DNA of 64,000 bases from CAVYXZ01 sp965223835 (GTDB lineage: Bacteria; Chloroflexota; Anaerolineae; Aggregatilineales; Phototrophicaceae): assembly GCA_965223835.1 (NCBI GenBank), contig OZ245023.1, forward strand, positions 521,461-585,460, read 5' to 3'. Made by a program: the position numbers and the translations under genes. The notes beneath the pieces are model-generated. The model had not been told where the DNA came from, made no database searches, and worked only from the letters and a program-made list of their open reading frames with translations. Positions 44,981 to 57,400 of this stretch are shown one piece after another. How positions within the stretch are numbered: position 1 is the stretch's first letter; the number at the start of each line of letters is the position of its first letter.

Positions 44981-46273
44981 ATGGCTGTGCGTTATTTGAA
45001 ACGTGGGAAGACCGTCGACGAGAAAGCCGCTGCTGCGGCACAGGTGGCAGACTCGGTGAAAAGCATTCTGGCCGATATTGAGCAGCGCCGCGATGTGGCA
45101 GTGCGTGAACTCTCGGCGAAATTTGACGGCTGGACCCCGGCTGATTTTAAACTGTCGTCTGCCGAGATTGAAGCGATTGTGTCATCCTTGCCGCAGCAGG
45201 TCATTGATGATATTCAGTTTGCGCAGGTACAGGTCCGCAACTTCGCTCAGGCTCAACGCGCCGCTTTGCAGGATATTGAAGTCGAAACATTGCCCGGCGT
45301 GTTCCTCGGCCACAAGAATATCCCCGTCAGTCGCGTGGGCTGCTATGTGCCGGGTGGTCGTTATCCGATGGTCGCTTCGGCGCACATGAGTGTGCTAACC
45401 GCCAAAACTGCTGGCGTGGGCTATGTCGTCGCCTGTACCCCGCCGATCAATGGCGAACTCCCGGCTGCGACGATTGCCGCGATGCACTTTGGGGGTGCCG
45501 ACGACATTTACATTCTCGGAGGTATTCAGGCGATGGCGGCGATGGCTTACGGCGCGGTTGGTATCGAACCGGTTGATATGATCGTGGGTCCCGGCAATGC
45601 CTATGTTGCCGAAGCCAAGCGGCAATTGTTTGGCACCGTTGGCATTGATCTGTTGGCCGGTCCCACCGAAGTGCTGGTCATCGCCGACGAGACCGCCGAT
45701 GTGGAGATGTGTGCGACGGATTTACTGGGTCAGGCTGAACATGGCCCTACCTCTCCTGCCGTATTCCTCACCACCAGCCCGGCCCTGGCGGAAAATATTG
45801 AAGCCGAAATCGGACGCCAGCTTGAACAACTCTCCACTGCCGATTTGGCGGGTGTTGCGTGGCAGGATTATGGCGAAATCATCCTGGCGGATAGCGCCGC
45901 GGACATGATTCGCATCGCCGATGAAATCGCCAGCGAACACGTCGAGATTCTGACTCAGGATCCCCAGTATTTTCTGGATAACCTGACCAATTACGGCGCA
46001 CTGTTTTTGGGGCCGCGCACCAATGTAGCCTATGGTGATAAAATCATCGGGACGAATCATACGCTGCCAACGAAAAAGGCCGCTCGCTACACCGGTGGAT
46101 TGTGGGTCGGTAAGTTTATCAAGACCGTAACCTATCAGCGCGTGACGACCGACGAAGCCAGCGCCCTGATCGGTGAATATGGGTCACGCCTGTGCGACCT
46201 GGAAGGCTTTATGGGCCACAAGGAACAATGTGACCTGCGCGTGCGGCGCTATGGAAACGCTATTGTTCCGTAG
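44981..46273 (+). CDS. hpsN: Histidinol-dehydrogenase-family enzyme, HpsN-like
   Basis: 430 residues, ATG preceded by AAGGGGAA. The histidinol dehydrogenase fold is clear: VGPGNAYVAEAKRQLFGTVG, DLLAGPTEVLVIADETADVE, LGQAEHGPTSPAVFLTT. The pieces GHKNIPVSRVGCYVPGGRYP and HTLPTKKAARYTGGLWVGKF are characteristic of the branch that includes HpsN, which oxidises 2,3-dihydroxypropanesulfonate to sulfolactate using NAD, rather than true HisD. No his genes are nearby and a LacI regulator follows, supporting a catabolic role. The substrate assignment rests on motif memory and needs checking. Confidence 0.75.
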   Translation: MAVRYLKRGKTVDEKAAAAAQVADSVKSILADIEQRRDVAVRELSAKFDGWTPADFKLSSAEIEAIVSSLPQQVIDDIQFAQVQVRNFAQAQRAALQDIEVETLPGVFLGHKNIPVSRVGCYVPGGRYPMVASAHMSVLTAKTAGVGYVVACTPPINGELPAATIAAMHFGGADDIYILGGIQAMAAMAYGAVGIEPVDMIVGPGNAYVAEAKRQLFGTVGIDLLAGPTEVLVIADETADVEMCATDLLGQAEHGPTSPAVFLTTSPALAENIEAEIGRQLEQLSTADLAGVAWQDYGEIILADSAADMIRIADEIASEHVEILTQDPQYFLDNLTNYGALFLGPRTNVAYGDKIIGTNHTLPTKKAARYTGGLWVGKFIKTVTYQRVTTDEASALIGEYGSRLCDLEGFMGHKEQCDLRVRRYGNAIVP

Positions 46274-46327
46274 CTCGCGTTTTGGAGAATCAGCTGCTCG
46301 AAAAGCAATTAGATTGCCTATTTCTTG

Positions 46328-46392
46328 ACCTCACCCCGCCAGCCTGGCGGCTGACTCCCCTCTCCAAGCTGGAGAGAGGTCGGGGGTGAGGT
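46328..46392. repeat. G/C-rich hairpin repeat before LacI gene
   Basis: ACCTCACCCC (46328-46337) and GGGGTGAGGT (46383-46392) are perfect outer arms. Inside are GCCAG/CTGGC and CTCTCCA/TGGAGAG. Same family as the repeats at 31777 and 35667. It lies between the dehydrogenase stop and the LacI start and may separate their transcripts. Confidence 0.7.
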
Positions 46393-46482
46393 GACCACAC
46401 TTTGACTGAACAGTAACAGTCTATACAATTTGTTGTGTTATTGCTTCGGAGCAATCGACATCCTGATTTAAACAGGTTCTTG

Positions 46483-47487
46483 ATGGCAAAACCGATTACA
46501 TCATTTGAAGTCGCCGAACGAGCGGGGGTCTCTCAATCAACTGTCTCGCGGGTGTTTAGCGCCAACAGTCCTAACGTGGCCGAGACCACCCGGCAGCGCG
46601 TGTTGCAGGCAGCGGCTGAATTGGGCTACCGGCCCAACATCATCGCCCGCATGATGAGCACGCGCCAGACGAATATCATCGGCATTGTGATGGCGAACAT
46701 CACGAGTCCGTTTTACCCCTATGTGCTGGAGAAATTTCTGCAACAGGTGCAGGCCATTGGTCGTCAGGCCTTGCTGTTCACCCCCGCACCCGATCAGGAT
46801 GTTGATGCGCTGCTGCCATTGATTTTGCAATATCAGGTTGATGCGCTGATTGTCACCTCAGCCACCGTGTCATCGGCGATGGCAGCCGAATGTGCCCGGT
46901 CAGGAACGCCGGTCATTTTGTTCAATCGCACGGTGCCGGACGCCAACGTGAGCGCGGTCTGTGCTGATAATGTCGGCGGTGGGCGACAGGTGGCCGATCT
47001 CTTGCTGGACACCGGGCATCAACGCATCGCCTACATTGCGGGTCCGGCCAACACGTCAACCAACATCGACCGGGAACAGGGCTTCAGCGCCCAGCTTCAG
47101 ACGCGAGGATACGTGTCGTTGCAGCGCGAACCAGCCACCTACACCTACGAATCCGGTTTTGCCGCGGCCCACAAGCTGCTCTCCCAGCCGGTGCCGCCTG
47201 ATGCGCTGTTCTGTGCCAATGACATCATGGCGCTAGGTGCGATGGACGCCGCCCGGCGGTTAAATATTGCCATCCCCGACGCTGTGAGCATCATTGGTTT
47301 TGATGACATCCCGATGGCAAGTTGGGATGCCTATCATCTGACCACCATCAGTCAAGAAGTTGATGTCATGATCGACCGGACGATGCAATTATTGCTCAGC
47401 AAAATTGACAACCCCTACTCCCCCGCCACCCTCGAACTGGTTCCGGGCAGATTGTGTGTTCGCGGGTCGGTTCGCGGTTTACGGTAG
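46483..47487 (+). CDS. LacI-family transcriptional regulator
   Basis: 334 residues from ATG at 46483. The DNA-binding domain is TSFEVAERAGVSQSTVSRVF with hinge ELGYRPNIIARMMSTRQTNI. The sugar-binding-type core follows: IGIVMANITSPFYPYVLEKF, ALIVTSATVSS, CADNVGGGRQVADLL, and ALFCANDIMALGAMDAARRL. It most likely represses the preceding gene through the palindrome at 44930. The ribosome site is weak. Confidence 0.9.
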   Translation: MAKPITSFEVAERAGVSQSTVSRVFSANSPNVAETTRQRVLQAAAELGYRPNIIARMMSTRQTNIIGIVMANITSPFYPYVLEKFLQQVQAIGRQALLFTPAPDQDVDALLPLILQYQVDALIVTSATVSSAMAAECARSGTPVILFNRTVPDANVSAVCADNVGGGRQVADLLLDTGHQRIAYIAGPANTSTNIDREQGFSAQLQTRGYVSLQREPATYTYESGFAAAHKLLSQPVPPDALFCANDIMALGAMDAARRLNIAIPDAVSIIGFDDIPMASWDAYHLTTISQEVDVMIDRTMQLLLSKIDNPYSPATLELVPGRLCVRGSVRGLR

Positions 47488-47553
47488 CTGATTTAGCCGG
47501 TCTTGTATCGAGGATATTGTGAGCGAAAGTCCAGCAAGCAAGGAGTAGTTATT

Positions 47554-48102
47554 ATGGCGCGGCTATTTGTGGCAATCGACTTTTCAGATTCAATTAAAGA
47601 TCAGTTACAGGCGCTTCAAACTGATCTTCATATTCCAGTCGACCATTGGTGGACGAATCCTCAGCTATTTCATCTGACACTGAGTTTTATCGGTGAAACG
47701 GAGAAAATGGAGGTCGTGAAAGCAGCACTTGCCGACGTGCAGGCTCCCGCATTTGAACTGCGACTGGCGGGAGTCGGGCATTTCTTCACACGAGCAGAAC
47801 CTCCAGCCCAAGTGTTATATGCTGGAGTTGAAACCCAGGCAGCGCTGACCGGGCTGCAGCAGCAAATTGCAACGGCGCTGGCAGGCAACGGTTTTGTAGT
47901 GGATACTCGTCCATTCCTGCCGCATGTAACTTTGGCCTACATGAACACCAGCGACCAGTTGCCAATTATTCAGCAGTTTATAGAATCGAATCAGGCATTT
48001 CAAACTGACCGTTTTACGGTGTCGAAGTTTATTCTTTATTCCAGTGATCTGGAGACGGTAGACTTTGGGCATGAAGCTGTTTTCGCACTACGTTCAGTTT
48101 GA
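47554..48102 (+). CDS. thpR: RNA 2',3'-cyclic phosphodiesterase (ThpR)
   Basis: 182 residues from ATG at 47554, with AAGGAG well spaced. The two HxTx motifs are HLTLSFIG and HVTLAYMN, defining the 2H phosphoesterase fold. MARLFVAIDFSDSIKDQLQA is the usual start. The family opens 2',3'-cyclic phosphates or ligates tRNA halves in vitro. It follows the LacI gene by 66 bases on the same strand. Confidence 0.92.
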   Translation: MARLFVAIDFSDSIKDQLQALQTDLHIPVDHWWTNPQLFHLTLSFIGETEKMEVVKAALADVQAPAFELRLAGVGHFFTRAEPPAQVLYAGVETQAALTGLQQQIATALAGNGFVVDTRPFLPHVTLAYMNTSDQLPIIQQFIESNQAFQTDRFTVSKFILYSSDLETVDFGHEAVFALRSV

Positions 48103-48471
48103 CCTCCCAAATTCCAGAAAATCTTGACCAGTGCTTTGTCAAGTCAGCCTGATTGTTGATGAATAGTTGGCGACCGGTTATCAGTCTTCGAGAATACGTT
48201 CTTCCCCTGAAGCTGGTTCTGGCTGGCTTGCACCAGGCTGAACATGCCCCAAAACATAAACGCGAACATCGTACTACAGGCCTGTTTGCTGTGCCTCGTG
48301 GCAGAGATTTTATGAATTACACTGTATTACTTATGGCAAATGTAAGGTTACGAATTATAAGCTGATGATACAATGAATATGAATATGATTTTAATCTTTG
48401 TAATGTCTAAAATATCCCAAAATAGAGCCAGTCGGTTTTAGAAAATGAAGCGTACATAGGTCGCAGAAAAA
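48103..48471. other. Intergenic region upstream of the giant gene
   Basis: About 370 bases, AT-rich toward the right. A 70-residue frame at 48153-48365 lacks a ribosome site and any recognisable feature. No repeat was noticed. It presumably holds the promoter of the giant gene. Confidence 0.35.
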
Positions 48472-51400
48472 ATGTCTACCAAAGAGCGATTAATTGCCAT
48501 TGCCAGCTTTGTGCTGGTGCTTGGTATTTGGGCATTCGTACTCCTGGTTGTGAGCAGTTCCAGCATCTCACCGACCCGATTAGCCGAATTGCCAACCCAG
48601 GCCAAACTCCCCCCACCCATTACGAGCGAAGTCCCGACTGAACCGGTTGCATCCGATTATCAAGCGACTGACCCGCTGTCTGCTGTGTTCCCAGTGCCTG
48701 AAATACCTCATCGTCAACAGGCTGGGGATATTGTGAGCAACCAGCTGATTGTGCGCTTTGCACCCCAAACCGCGCCATCCGAACGCGCAGATTATGTCGC
48801 TGCGCTCGGCGGCACGATTCAACAGGAAATTTTGGCATTGGATACTGCGGTTATTACGGTACCGGACACCCTGACAACCACGAACCTGCCGGATTCACCG
48901 CTGTTGCTTGCCACTGAGCCGGATTATTTCGTCTCCGCTCAGATTGATGTGCCGACCAGCGATCCGCACTATGCTGAACAATGGGCGCTCCCGGTGATTA
49001 ATGCACCCGTTGCCTGGGCAACGCTCCCGGCAACTACTCCCACGATGACCATTGCCGTTATCGACAGTGGCATCTGTGCCGATCATCCCGATCTGCAAGG
49101 TCGGATTTTGCCCGGCTACGATTTCGTTGAGAATGACAGCACGCCGCAGGATGACATGGGGCATGGCTGCAGCGTCGCTGGTGTGATTGCGGCCAATGCC
49201 GACAATGGGATTGGCATCGCCGGTGTTGCGCCCAATACCGCGATCTTGCCGTTGCGCGTGCTGGATGAGCAAGGTATCGGAACCTATTCCGATGTGGCGG
49301 CGGCGATTGTTCGGGCCACTGATGACGGGGCACAGATCATTAACCTCAGTCTGGGCGGTCCGCACCAATCACAGCTACTGACCGATGCAGTCGATTACGC
49401 GCTGGAACGCGATGTGCTGGTGATTGCGGCAGCGGGGAACACCGGTACAACGCAACTCTTGTATCCAGCGGCTTATGCCCCGGTGATCGCGGTCGGCGCG
49501 ATCAATGCGCAACTACAAACCAGCACGTTTAGCAGCCAGGGGTCCGGGTTGGATACGCTGGCCCCCGGCGAGGCGATTTTGACGCTTGCTTCCGCTGGTG
49601 ATTATACGACCGTCAGCGGCACATCGCTGGCCGCGCCCCACGTTGCTGGTGTCGCCGCCCTCGAAATGGCTCAGGGGAATGCATTGACCCTGGACGGTGG
49701 CATCATCGCTGTTGGTGCTGCCCAGCAACCACCGCCGACTCCCCCAATTGTCAATTTGCCACCCGCATATGATGATTTGTTGGCGAAGGCGACCCAAGTC
49801 GGCACCGTGCGCGTGATCGTTGGCCTGAATGTTGCCTACCAACCGGAGAGTCAGCTTTCCAACGCGCAGACGCAAGCCCAACGCGTGACGGTGGCGCAGG
49901 CCCAGCAGTCCGTCATCAATCGCCTGGCAGCCACGAACGCCGAGTTAATTAAACCGTCCGACCAATGGATTATTCCCGCCGTAGCGTTTACGGTGGATGC
50001 GGCGGCGTTGGCCCAACTCGCCAATGACCCCGCCGTCAACCGCATTACCGAAGACCGCATTCTGCGACCATCACTGGATGCTAGCGTACCGCATCTCGGC
50101 ACCCAGAACGTCTGGAATCTGAATTTTGATGGGACGGGCACCGCCATCGCGATTATCGACTCCGGTGTTAATAGCCAGCACGAATTTCTCGATGATGGCA
50201 AAGTGATTCACGAGGCCTGTTTCTCGACCAATTATGCGCCACTGGGGGCCACATCGCTATGTCCATCGGGATCGTCTTCCACGATGGGCGTAAATGACCC
50301 CGGATCGGCCCAGCCAACGCTGTGTGCGGCGCTTGACGGCTGTTTTCATGGGACGCATGTCGCCGGGATTGCCGCCGGTGCCGCGGGCAGCCACCCCAAC
50401 GCGCCCAACGGCATGGCGCCCGGCGCGGCCATCGTCGCCATTCAGATTTTTACCCGCTTTCCACCAGCAGAATGTGATGGTATTTCACCGTGCATCGCGG
50501 CCTTCCTGTTTGACCAGATCAACGCGTTGAATCATCTGACATTGATTAATGGCGATCTGGAGACGGCGGGCTATGATCTGGCGTCGGTGAATATGAGTCT
50601 GGGTGGGATTGATCGCTATACCAGTGCCTGCGACAGTATTGACCCGGATTCCAGCACATTTGTTGCCAATTTGAAGAGCATGGGCATCGCAACCATTGCC
50701 TCCGCTGGCAATTATGCGGAGATCAACTCCACCTATGTGGATGGCATCGAGGACCCGGCGTGTTTAGCTGATGTCATCAGCGTGGGTTCCAGCAGCGTGC
50801 CGGGCGACGTGATTACCGAATGGTCCCAGAGCGCACCGATATTGGATCTGTATGCGCCGGGCGAAAACATCGTTTCATCCACCAGTGGCATTGCCGGCTA
50901 TGGCCTTGCCTCCGGCACATCCATGTCAGCACCCCATGTCGCCGGAGCCTGGGCCTTGCTCAAGCAGGCGAATCCCACCGCCACCGTCGATGAAATTCTG
51001 GCGATCGTCAAATCAACCGGTGTGCCTCTGGATGACACGCGCTCCGGGTCGTTGCGTACAACCCCGCGCATTCAGGTGGATGAAGCCCTGTACGCTATGA
51101 TCGGACCACAACTGGTGGTCAACACGGCATCTGACATCATTGATGACGGTATCTGTAACGCGGTGACTTGTAGTTTGCGCGAGGCGCTTAATCTTGCCAA
51201 CACAACCACGACGACGACCGAACGCATTACGTTTAACATTGGTGGTGGCGGTCAGCAAACCATCGTGCTGGACGGGGCACTGGGTCCCCTGCCGGAAGTC
51301 ACCAATCCGGTTTTTATAGATGGCGCATCGCAACCGGGCTACAGCGGTACCCCGCTGATCGAGATTGATGGCACCAATGTCAACGACCCCCTGCCCCCGC

Positions 51401-54400
51401 GCAATCTGGGCCTGTATATTACGGCGGGGCATAGCCTCGTGCGCGGGCTGGTCATCAACAACTTCAGCTATGGCGGCATTGGCCTGAATGAAGTGGGCGA
51501 GAATCTGGTCATCGGCAACTACATCGGCACCGAACCCGATGGCGTCACCGCCGCCCCCAATCTTTATGGCGTGATTATCTGTTCGTCGGATAACAACCAG
51601 ATCGGCGGCGTGAACACGATTGACCGCAACCTGATCTCCGGTAACGACGACGACGGCATCAACATCTGCCAGCTACCCGGCGGCGTTTATCCGGTGGCCG
51701 ATGGCAACGTCATCCAGGGTAACATCATTGGTTTAGACATCACGGGTGATGCCATGCTTGGCAACGGCGACGACGGCATCAAAATCGAAGATGCCATCAA
51801 CACCCTCATCGGCGGCACAGCCAGCGGCGCAGGCAACGTTATTTCAGGCCAAAGTGTTGGCGGCAGTGGTGCTGGAATCAACATTATTGGCCCGGTTGCG
51901 ACGGGAACGACCATCCAGGGCAACATCATTGGGCCAAATTTCGCAGGCACTCAAGGGATGAATTATCCTGGAGGCAGCAATTATTACGGTGTCTTGATTG
52001 ATGGCGCATCCAATACCCTGGTCGGAGGGACGACCAGTGCTGCACGTAACTTGATTTCTGGAAATTCCAAAGCGATTGTTTTCATAAACTCGGCTACCAA
52101 CAATGTTGTGCAGGGCAATTTCATCGGCACGGATATTAGCGGTACAATTGGTTTGCCTAATCAAAACCAACTAGGTATAGAACTCAACTCGTCGGCCAAT
52201 GGCAATCTAATCGGCGGCACCGAACCCGGTGCAGGCAATGTTGTTTCTGGACACCAGTTTGCTGGAATTTTTGTCGATAGTGATGACAACATCATTCAAG
52301 GCAACTTTATTGGTACGGACATCACGGGTACCATTGCAATAGGTAATGGTGTGGCTTCCGGTATTACTCTAGCTGGCAACAACAATTTTGTGGGTGGTAC
52401 CGAAAACGGCGCAGGTAACATAATTGCCTATAATGATAGTCTCGGTGTCGCGGTAGGCTATCCTATAGTTGGTGTTACTCAAACTGGCAACGCTGTTCTC
52501 GGCAATCGAATTTTTAACAATTTGAGCGGTGCAGTAAGCGTTGGTCTGGGAATTGATTTATATGATGCAAGTTCTGGATATGGCCTATCCGTAAACGATG
52601 AAGGCGATCTTGATTCTGGTAGTAATAACCTGCAAAATTTCCCGGTGCTGACCGCCGTAAGTGCGACGGTGAATACAGCGGAGATCAGTGGCACGCTCAA
52701 CAGCACACCCAACGAGACGTTCCGGGTTGAATTGTTCTCGAATGACGCCTGTGACCCCACCGGCTATGGTGAAGGTCAATATTTCCTGGCGGGCTTCGAC
52801 GGGGTTACGACCGATGCCAGTGGCGATGCTGCGTTCACATTTGAGACGTTTGGCAGCTTCGCCGTTGGGACCGGGATTACGGCGACGGCTACCGATTCCG
52901 GCAACAACACCTCCGAATTTTCGGCCTGCCTGACTATCGCCAGCGTCGATGAAAACGTGCTGGTGGTCAACAACACGGACGGTGGGGCGTCGGACGGTAC
53001 TTGTAATACGCATTGCAGCCTGCAGGATGCTCTGGCGCGGGCGGCCACCCTCAGCGGCGTGCAGACCATCGCGTTCAACATTCCAGGCGCGGCTCCGCAT
53101 ACGATTGTCCCGACGGTGGCGGTCAATGCCAGCGACGTCCTAATCGATGGTACGACGCAACCGGGTTACAGCGGGTCGCCGATCATTGTGCTGGATGGAT
53201 CATTGGCTGGTAATGGTGTCAGCGGTATCAGCCTCACCACCAATGCGACCGTGCGGGGTCTCGTGCTACACAGCTTTGATGGCTGGGGCATTGAATTCAA
53301 CGGTGTCAACAATGTCATTGAGGGCAACTATATCGGCACCGACTACACCGGCACGGTGGCAATGGGGAATTACGAGGGCGGCGTCGGCGCAGCCTATAAT
53401 AACAACCAGATTGGGGGCACTGCGCCCGGTGCGGGCAATCTGATTTCCGGTAATGATCGTTACGGCGTCTACGTCGGCGGCCATGCCACTCAGACCCACT
53501 CCATCACGATTCTGGGCAACAAAATCGGCACCAACGCCGCTGGTACGGCGGCCTTGCCCAACGGTCGTTATGGGATACACGTGCGCCATGCCGACAACAT
53601 TATCGGCAGTCCGGTCAACACCACGCCGGGCGGTCCGTGTATGGGCGGTTGTAACCTCATCTCCGGGAATGGTTGGGATGGTATCTATATCGTCGACAAT
53701 ACCGCCAATCCCGGCATCGAGGCCGATGACAACATCATTCAGAGCAACTATATTGGCACGGACATCATGGGCACTGTTGCGATTCCGAATGGTTACAGCG
53801 GTATCCATCTATATGAAGACACCAGCGGCAACCTGATTGGTGGGCCGAATGCGGGCGAAGGCAACCTCATCTCTGGCAACACCCGTTACGGCATCCGATC
53901 CGAGGGCGATAATCTGACCCGCAACAACACGATTCAGGGTAACGCTATCGGCACCGATGTCACCGGCACGGCAGCACTTGGCAACCAGTGGGATGGTGTC
54001 TTCGTAGGCGATGATTCAAATGACAACATCATCCTGGACAATCTGATCTCCGGCAATGTCGGCAATGGTCTGACATTTTATCGGGCCGAACGGAACACAA
54101 TTCAAGGCAACACGGTCGGGGCGAATGCGGCGGGCACGGGAGCGCTGGCGAACAGCGGCTACGGTCTGTTTTTCGAGGACGGCTATGAACATCAGATCGG
54201 TGGGGCCGGGGTCGGTGAAGGCAATCTGATCTCCGGTAATATCAGCACTGGCCTGCATCTCGATGATTCCGATGACAATATCATCGAAGGCAACCTGATT
54301 GGAACCAATGTCAGCGGCACGGCAGCTATTCCCAATGGCGAAGATGGTTTAGAAATCGTCAACACAGCGGATCGAACGACGATTGGTGGCACAGCAAGTG

Positions 54401-57400
54401 GTTCTGGCAATTTGATTTCTGGCAACGCTCGTCATGGCGTGCGCCTGCATGGTAGCGAAACCATGGTGTTGGGCAACCTTATCGGTACGACGCTGAACGG
54501 CCTGAATGCATTAGGTAATGCGGAACATGGCGTTATCATCACGGCCTACCAGCAGTACGTTGGGTCAACCGATCCCGGTGGTGCCAATGTTATATCGGGT
54601 AATGGCAGCAGCGGCATCTATGTGGATACAACCGGTGGCACGAACACTGAAATCGCTGGTAACTTGATTGGGACCAATATCGATGGTGACAGTGCCCTGG
54701 GTAATGGTCAGCATGGTATCGAACTGAGTGGTACCGCTCGAGTTTATATTTTTGACAATACGCTGTCCAGCAACGTACTGAATGGTGTACTGATTGATGA
54801 TGCCAGTTTTAACACAATTGACGGCAACCTGATTGGCACGGATAGTACGGGCACGAATCCGCTGGGTAATGGCAGTCATGGCATCGAGGTTGTCAATACG
54901 TCTGGTGACAACACGATTGGTGTGACCACGCCGAACATCATCGCGCATAATGGCGGTACAGGTGTTATGCTGGCGGATGATGATTTAGTCACGATCTCGC
55001 AAAACAGCATCTATGCGAATGCCGGTCTGGGTATCGATCTCAACCCGGTTGGCGTGACTGCCAATGATGAAGGCGATGCTGATGGTGGCGCTAACCAGTT
55101 ACAGAATTTCCCGCTGGTTGATGATGTGGTCGCTACCCTCACCGATGTGAGCATCACGGGTACGCTGAATAGTACCGCTAACACGGATTTCCGCATCGAG
55201 TTCTTTAATAATGAAACATGTGACCCATCCGGTCATGGTGAGGGGGAAACCTACCTCGGCTTTGTGGATGTTCAAACCGACGCCAGTGGGAACACACCGG
55301 TCGCTCAGGCGTTCGCGGTAGCGCTGGATTCAGGCACCTATATCACCACAACTGCTACCCATGAAAACGGCAATACGTCAGAATTTTCGCCCTGTGCCGA
55401 GGTCATTTTGTACGCTGGGCAGCCGGTGAATTTCCAGGTGCAGGTGCAGTCCGAGATCGACATTCAAATCGATTGGCAGGATGCGTCAATTGATGAAACC
55501 CATTTCGTGCTCGAACGCTCGCTCAGCGGTGCAGATGAATGGACCGAAATCGCCAGTGTGCCGACCAATGATGAACCCGGCACGGGTGAGGATTACACCT
55601 ATCACGATACGAACTTCCTGTGCGGCAACGTGTTCGACTATCGGCTGCGGGCCTATAACGAACCGGGCGCGTACTATTCGATCTACACCCCGATTCTGAC
55701 GGCTGATCCGGTATGTCCGCCGCTGAATCCGCCCGGTACATTCGTCGCCACTGCGAGCGCGCATAATCAGGTGGATTTGACCTGGATGGATGATAACACC
55801 ACCGAGACGGCCTATGTGATTGAACAGTCCGTCAATAGTGGTGCGACCTGGACCATGCTGTTCACGCTGGATGAGGATACCGAGGCCGTGACGCATGACC
55901 AGCTGCAATGTGGCAGTACCCGTCACTATCGGGCACGGGCCGTGCGCGATCATGACAGTGCATTCAGTCCCTACACGCCGGTGGGAATGGTGACGACGCC
56001 CGGTTGCCCCACAGCCGAGCCACCGCTAAACGTTGCGGCGACCGCCATGAACGGCAATACAATGGCGGTAAACTGGCAGGTCACCGCGCCGGGTGAGGTC
56101 ACGACGTTCCATATCGAACGCTCACATACTGGTTCCAATTGGTCCGAAATTTTTGTGGCCCCGCGCAACGTCACCAGCTTCAATGACCAGAATCTGCGCT
56201 GCAACACCCTGTACAACTATCGTGTGCGCTCCTACCGGCAGGCCGATGGCATCTACTCGGACTACTCCAATGTCGCCAGTACGACCACCGCTACTTGTCC
56301 TGCTGCGGTAATCAATACCGTTGGCCTGACCAGGAATGGCCGCTGGCACTTCTGGGACTCAAATGCACCCGGCAGCCCCAATGCGAGTTTTAACTTTGGC
56401 CCGACTCAACCCGGCTGGCAACCGATCAGCGGAGATTGGGATGGCGATGGCATTGATGGCATCGGCTTGTATCAGAACGGCATCTGGCTACTGCGTCAGG
56501 CCAGCGATGGCGGCCCCAGCGAACAACAGGTGAACTTTGGGCCAACTGAACCCGGCTGGCAGCCGATTGCGGGGGATTGGAACGGCAATGGCACCGCCGG
56601 TATCGGTGTATACAAAGCCGGTCGCTTCATGCTGCGCCACACAGCCACCAGCGGACCGGTCGAGATGGTCTTCAGCTTCGGCCCAACCGAACCCGGCTGG
56701 CAACCGGTCGCCGGGGATTGGAACGGTAGCGGTAATCGGACCATCGGCGTTTACAAAGACGGTCTGTGGCTGCTGAGTAATTCATTGCCCGCGCTGGCCG
56801 ATATGCCGCCGATCACGTTTGGTCAACCCGGCTGGCGACCCGTCACCGGCGATTGGAATGAGGATGGCACCAGCACCATCGGGGTCTTCAAGGAGGGTGT
56901 CTGGCACCTGCGCAACAGCAACAGCACCGGCGTGTCCGATATTGCCTATAACATCGGGGCGGGTGCAGCGGGCTGGCTGCCGCTTGCCAACTATCGCGGG
57001 CCAGTTGCGCCGTTGATGGCCGACATCAACCTGCCGCCGGTCGCGGTCATCGACATCCTAAATCCAGGTTGCAATGATCCGAATAATTGCACCGAGATCA
57101 ATATCACCGCAGCGCAAGCTGCCGACGGCCTCCATGAAATCTTCTTCGATGGCGCGAACAGTTCTGATCCGGATGCTGACGGTCAGATCGTCTCGTGGGA
57201 ATGGACGCTGGACTTGCCGGGCGGTGCGGTGCTGGTACTGGCAAGTGGGGGCGATGGCTCCGATGGACAGCCAGCGGCGGATACACCGTCGCCGGTTGAT
57301 TTCCCGCTCTTGAACATGGCTGTCGATGTCGAACATCGCGTGATACTGCGGGTAGTGGATAACGAAGGGGCTGAAGGTGAGACAACGGTTATATTCACAA

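Noticed and set aside
48153..48365. 70-residue frame before the giant gene
   Set aside because: No ribosome site or recognisable pattern.
51500..55000. Regular DNA repeats resembling a CRISPR or tandem array
   Set aside because: They are the coded turns of the beta-helix; spacing and sequence vary and stay in frame.
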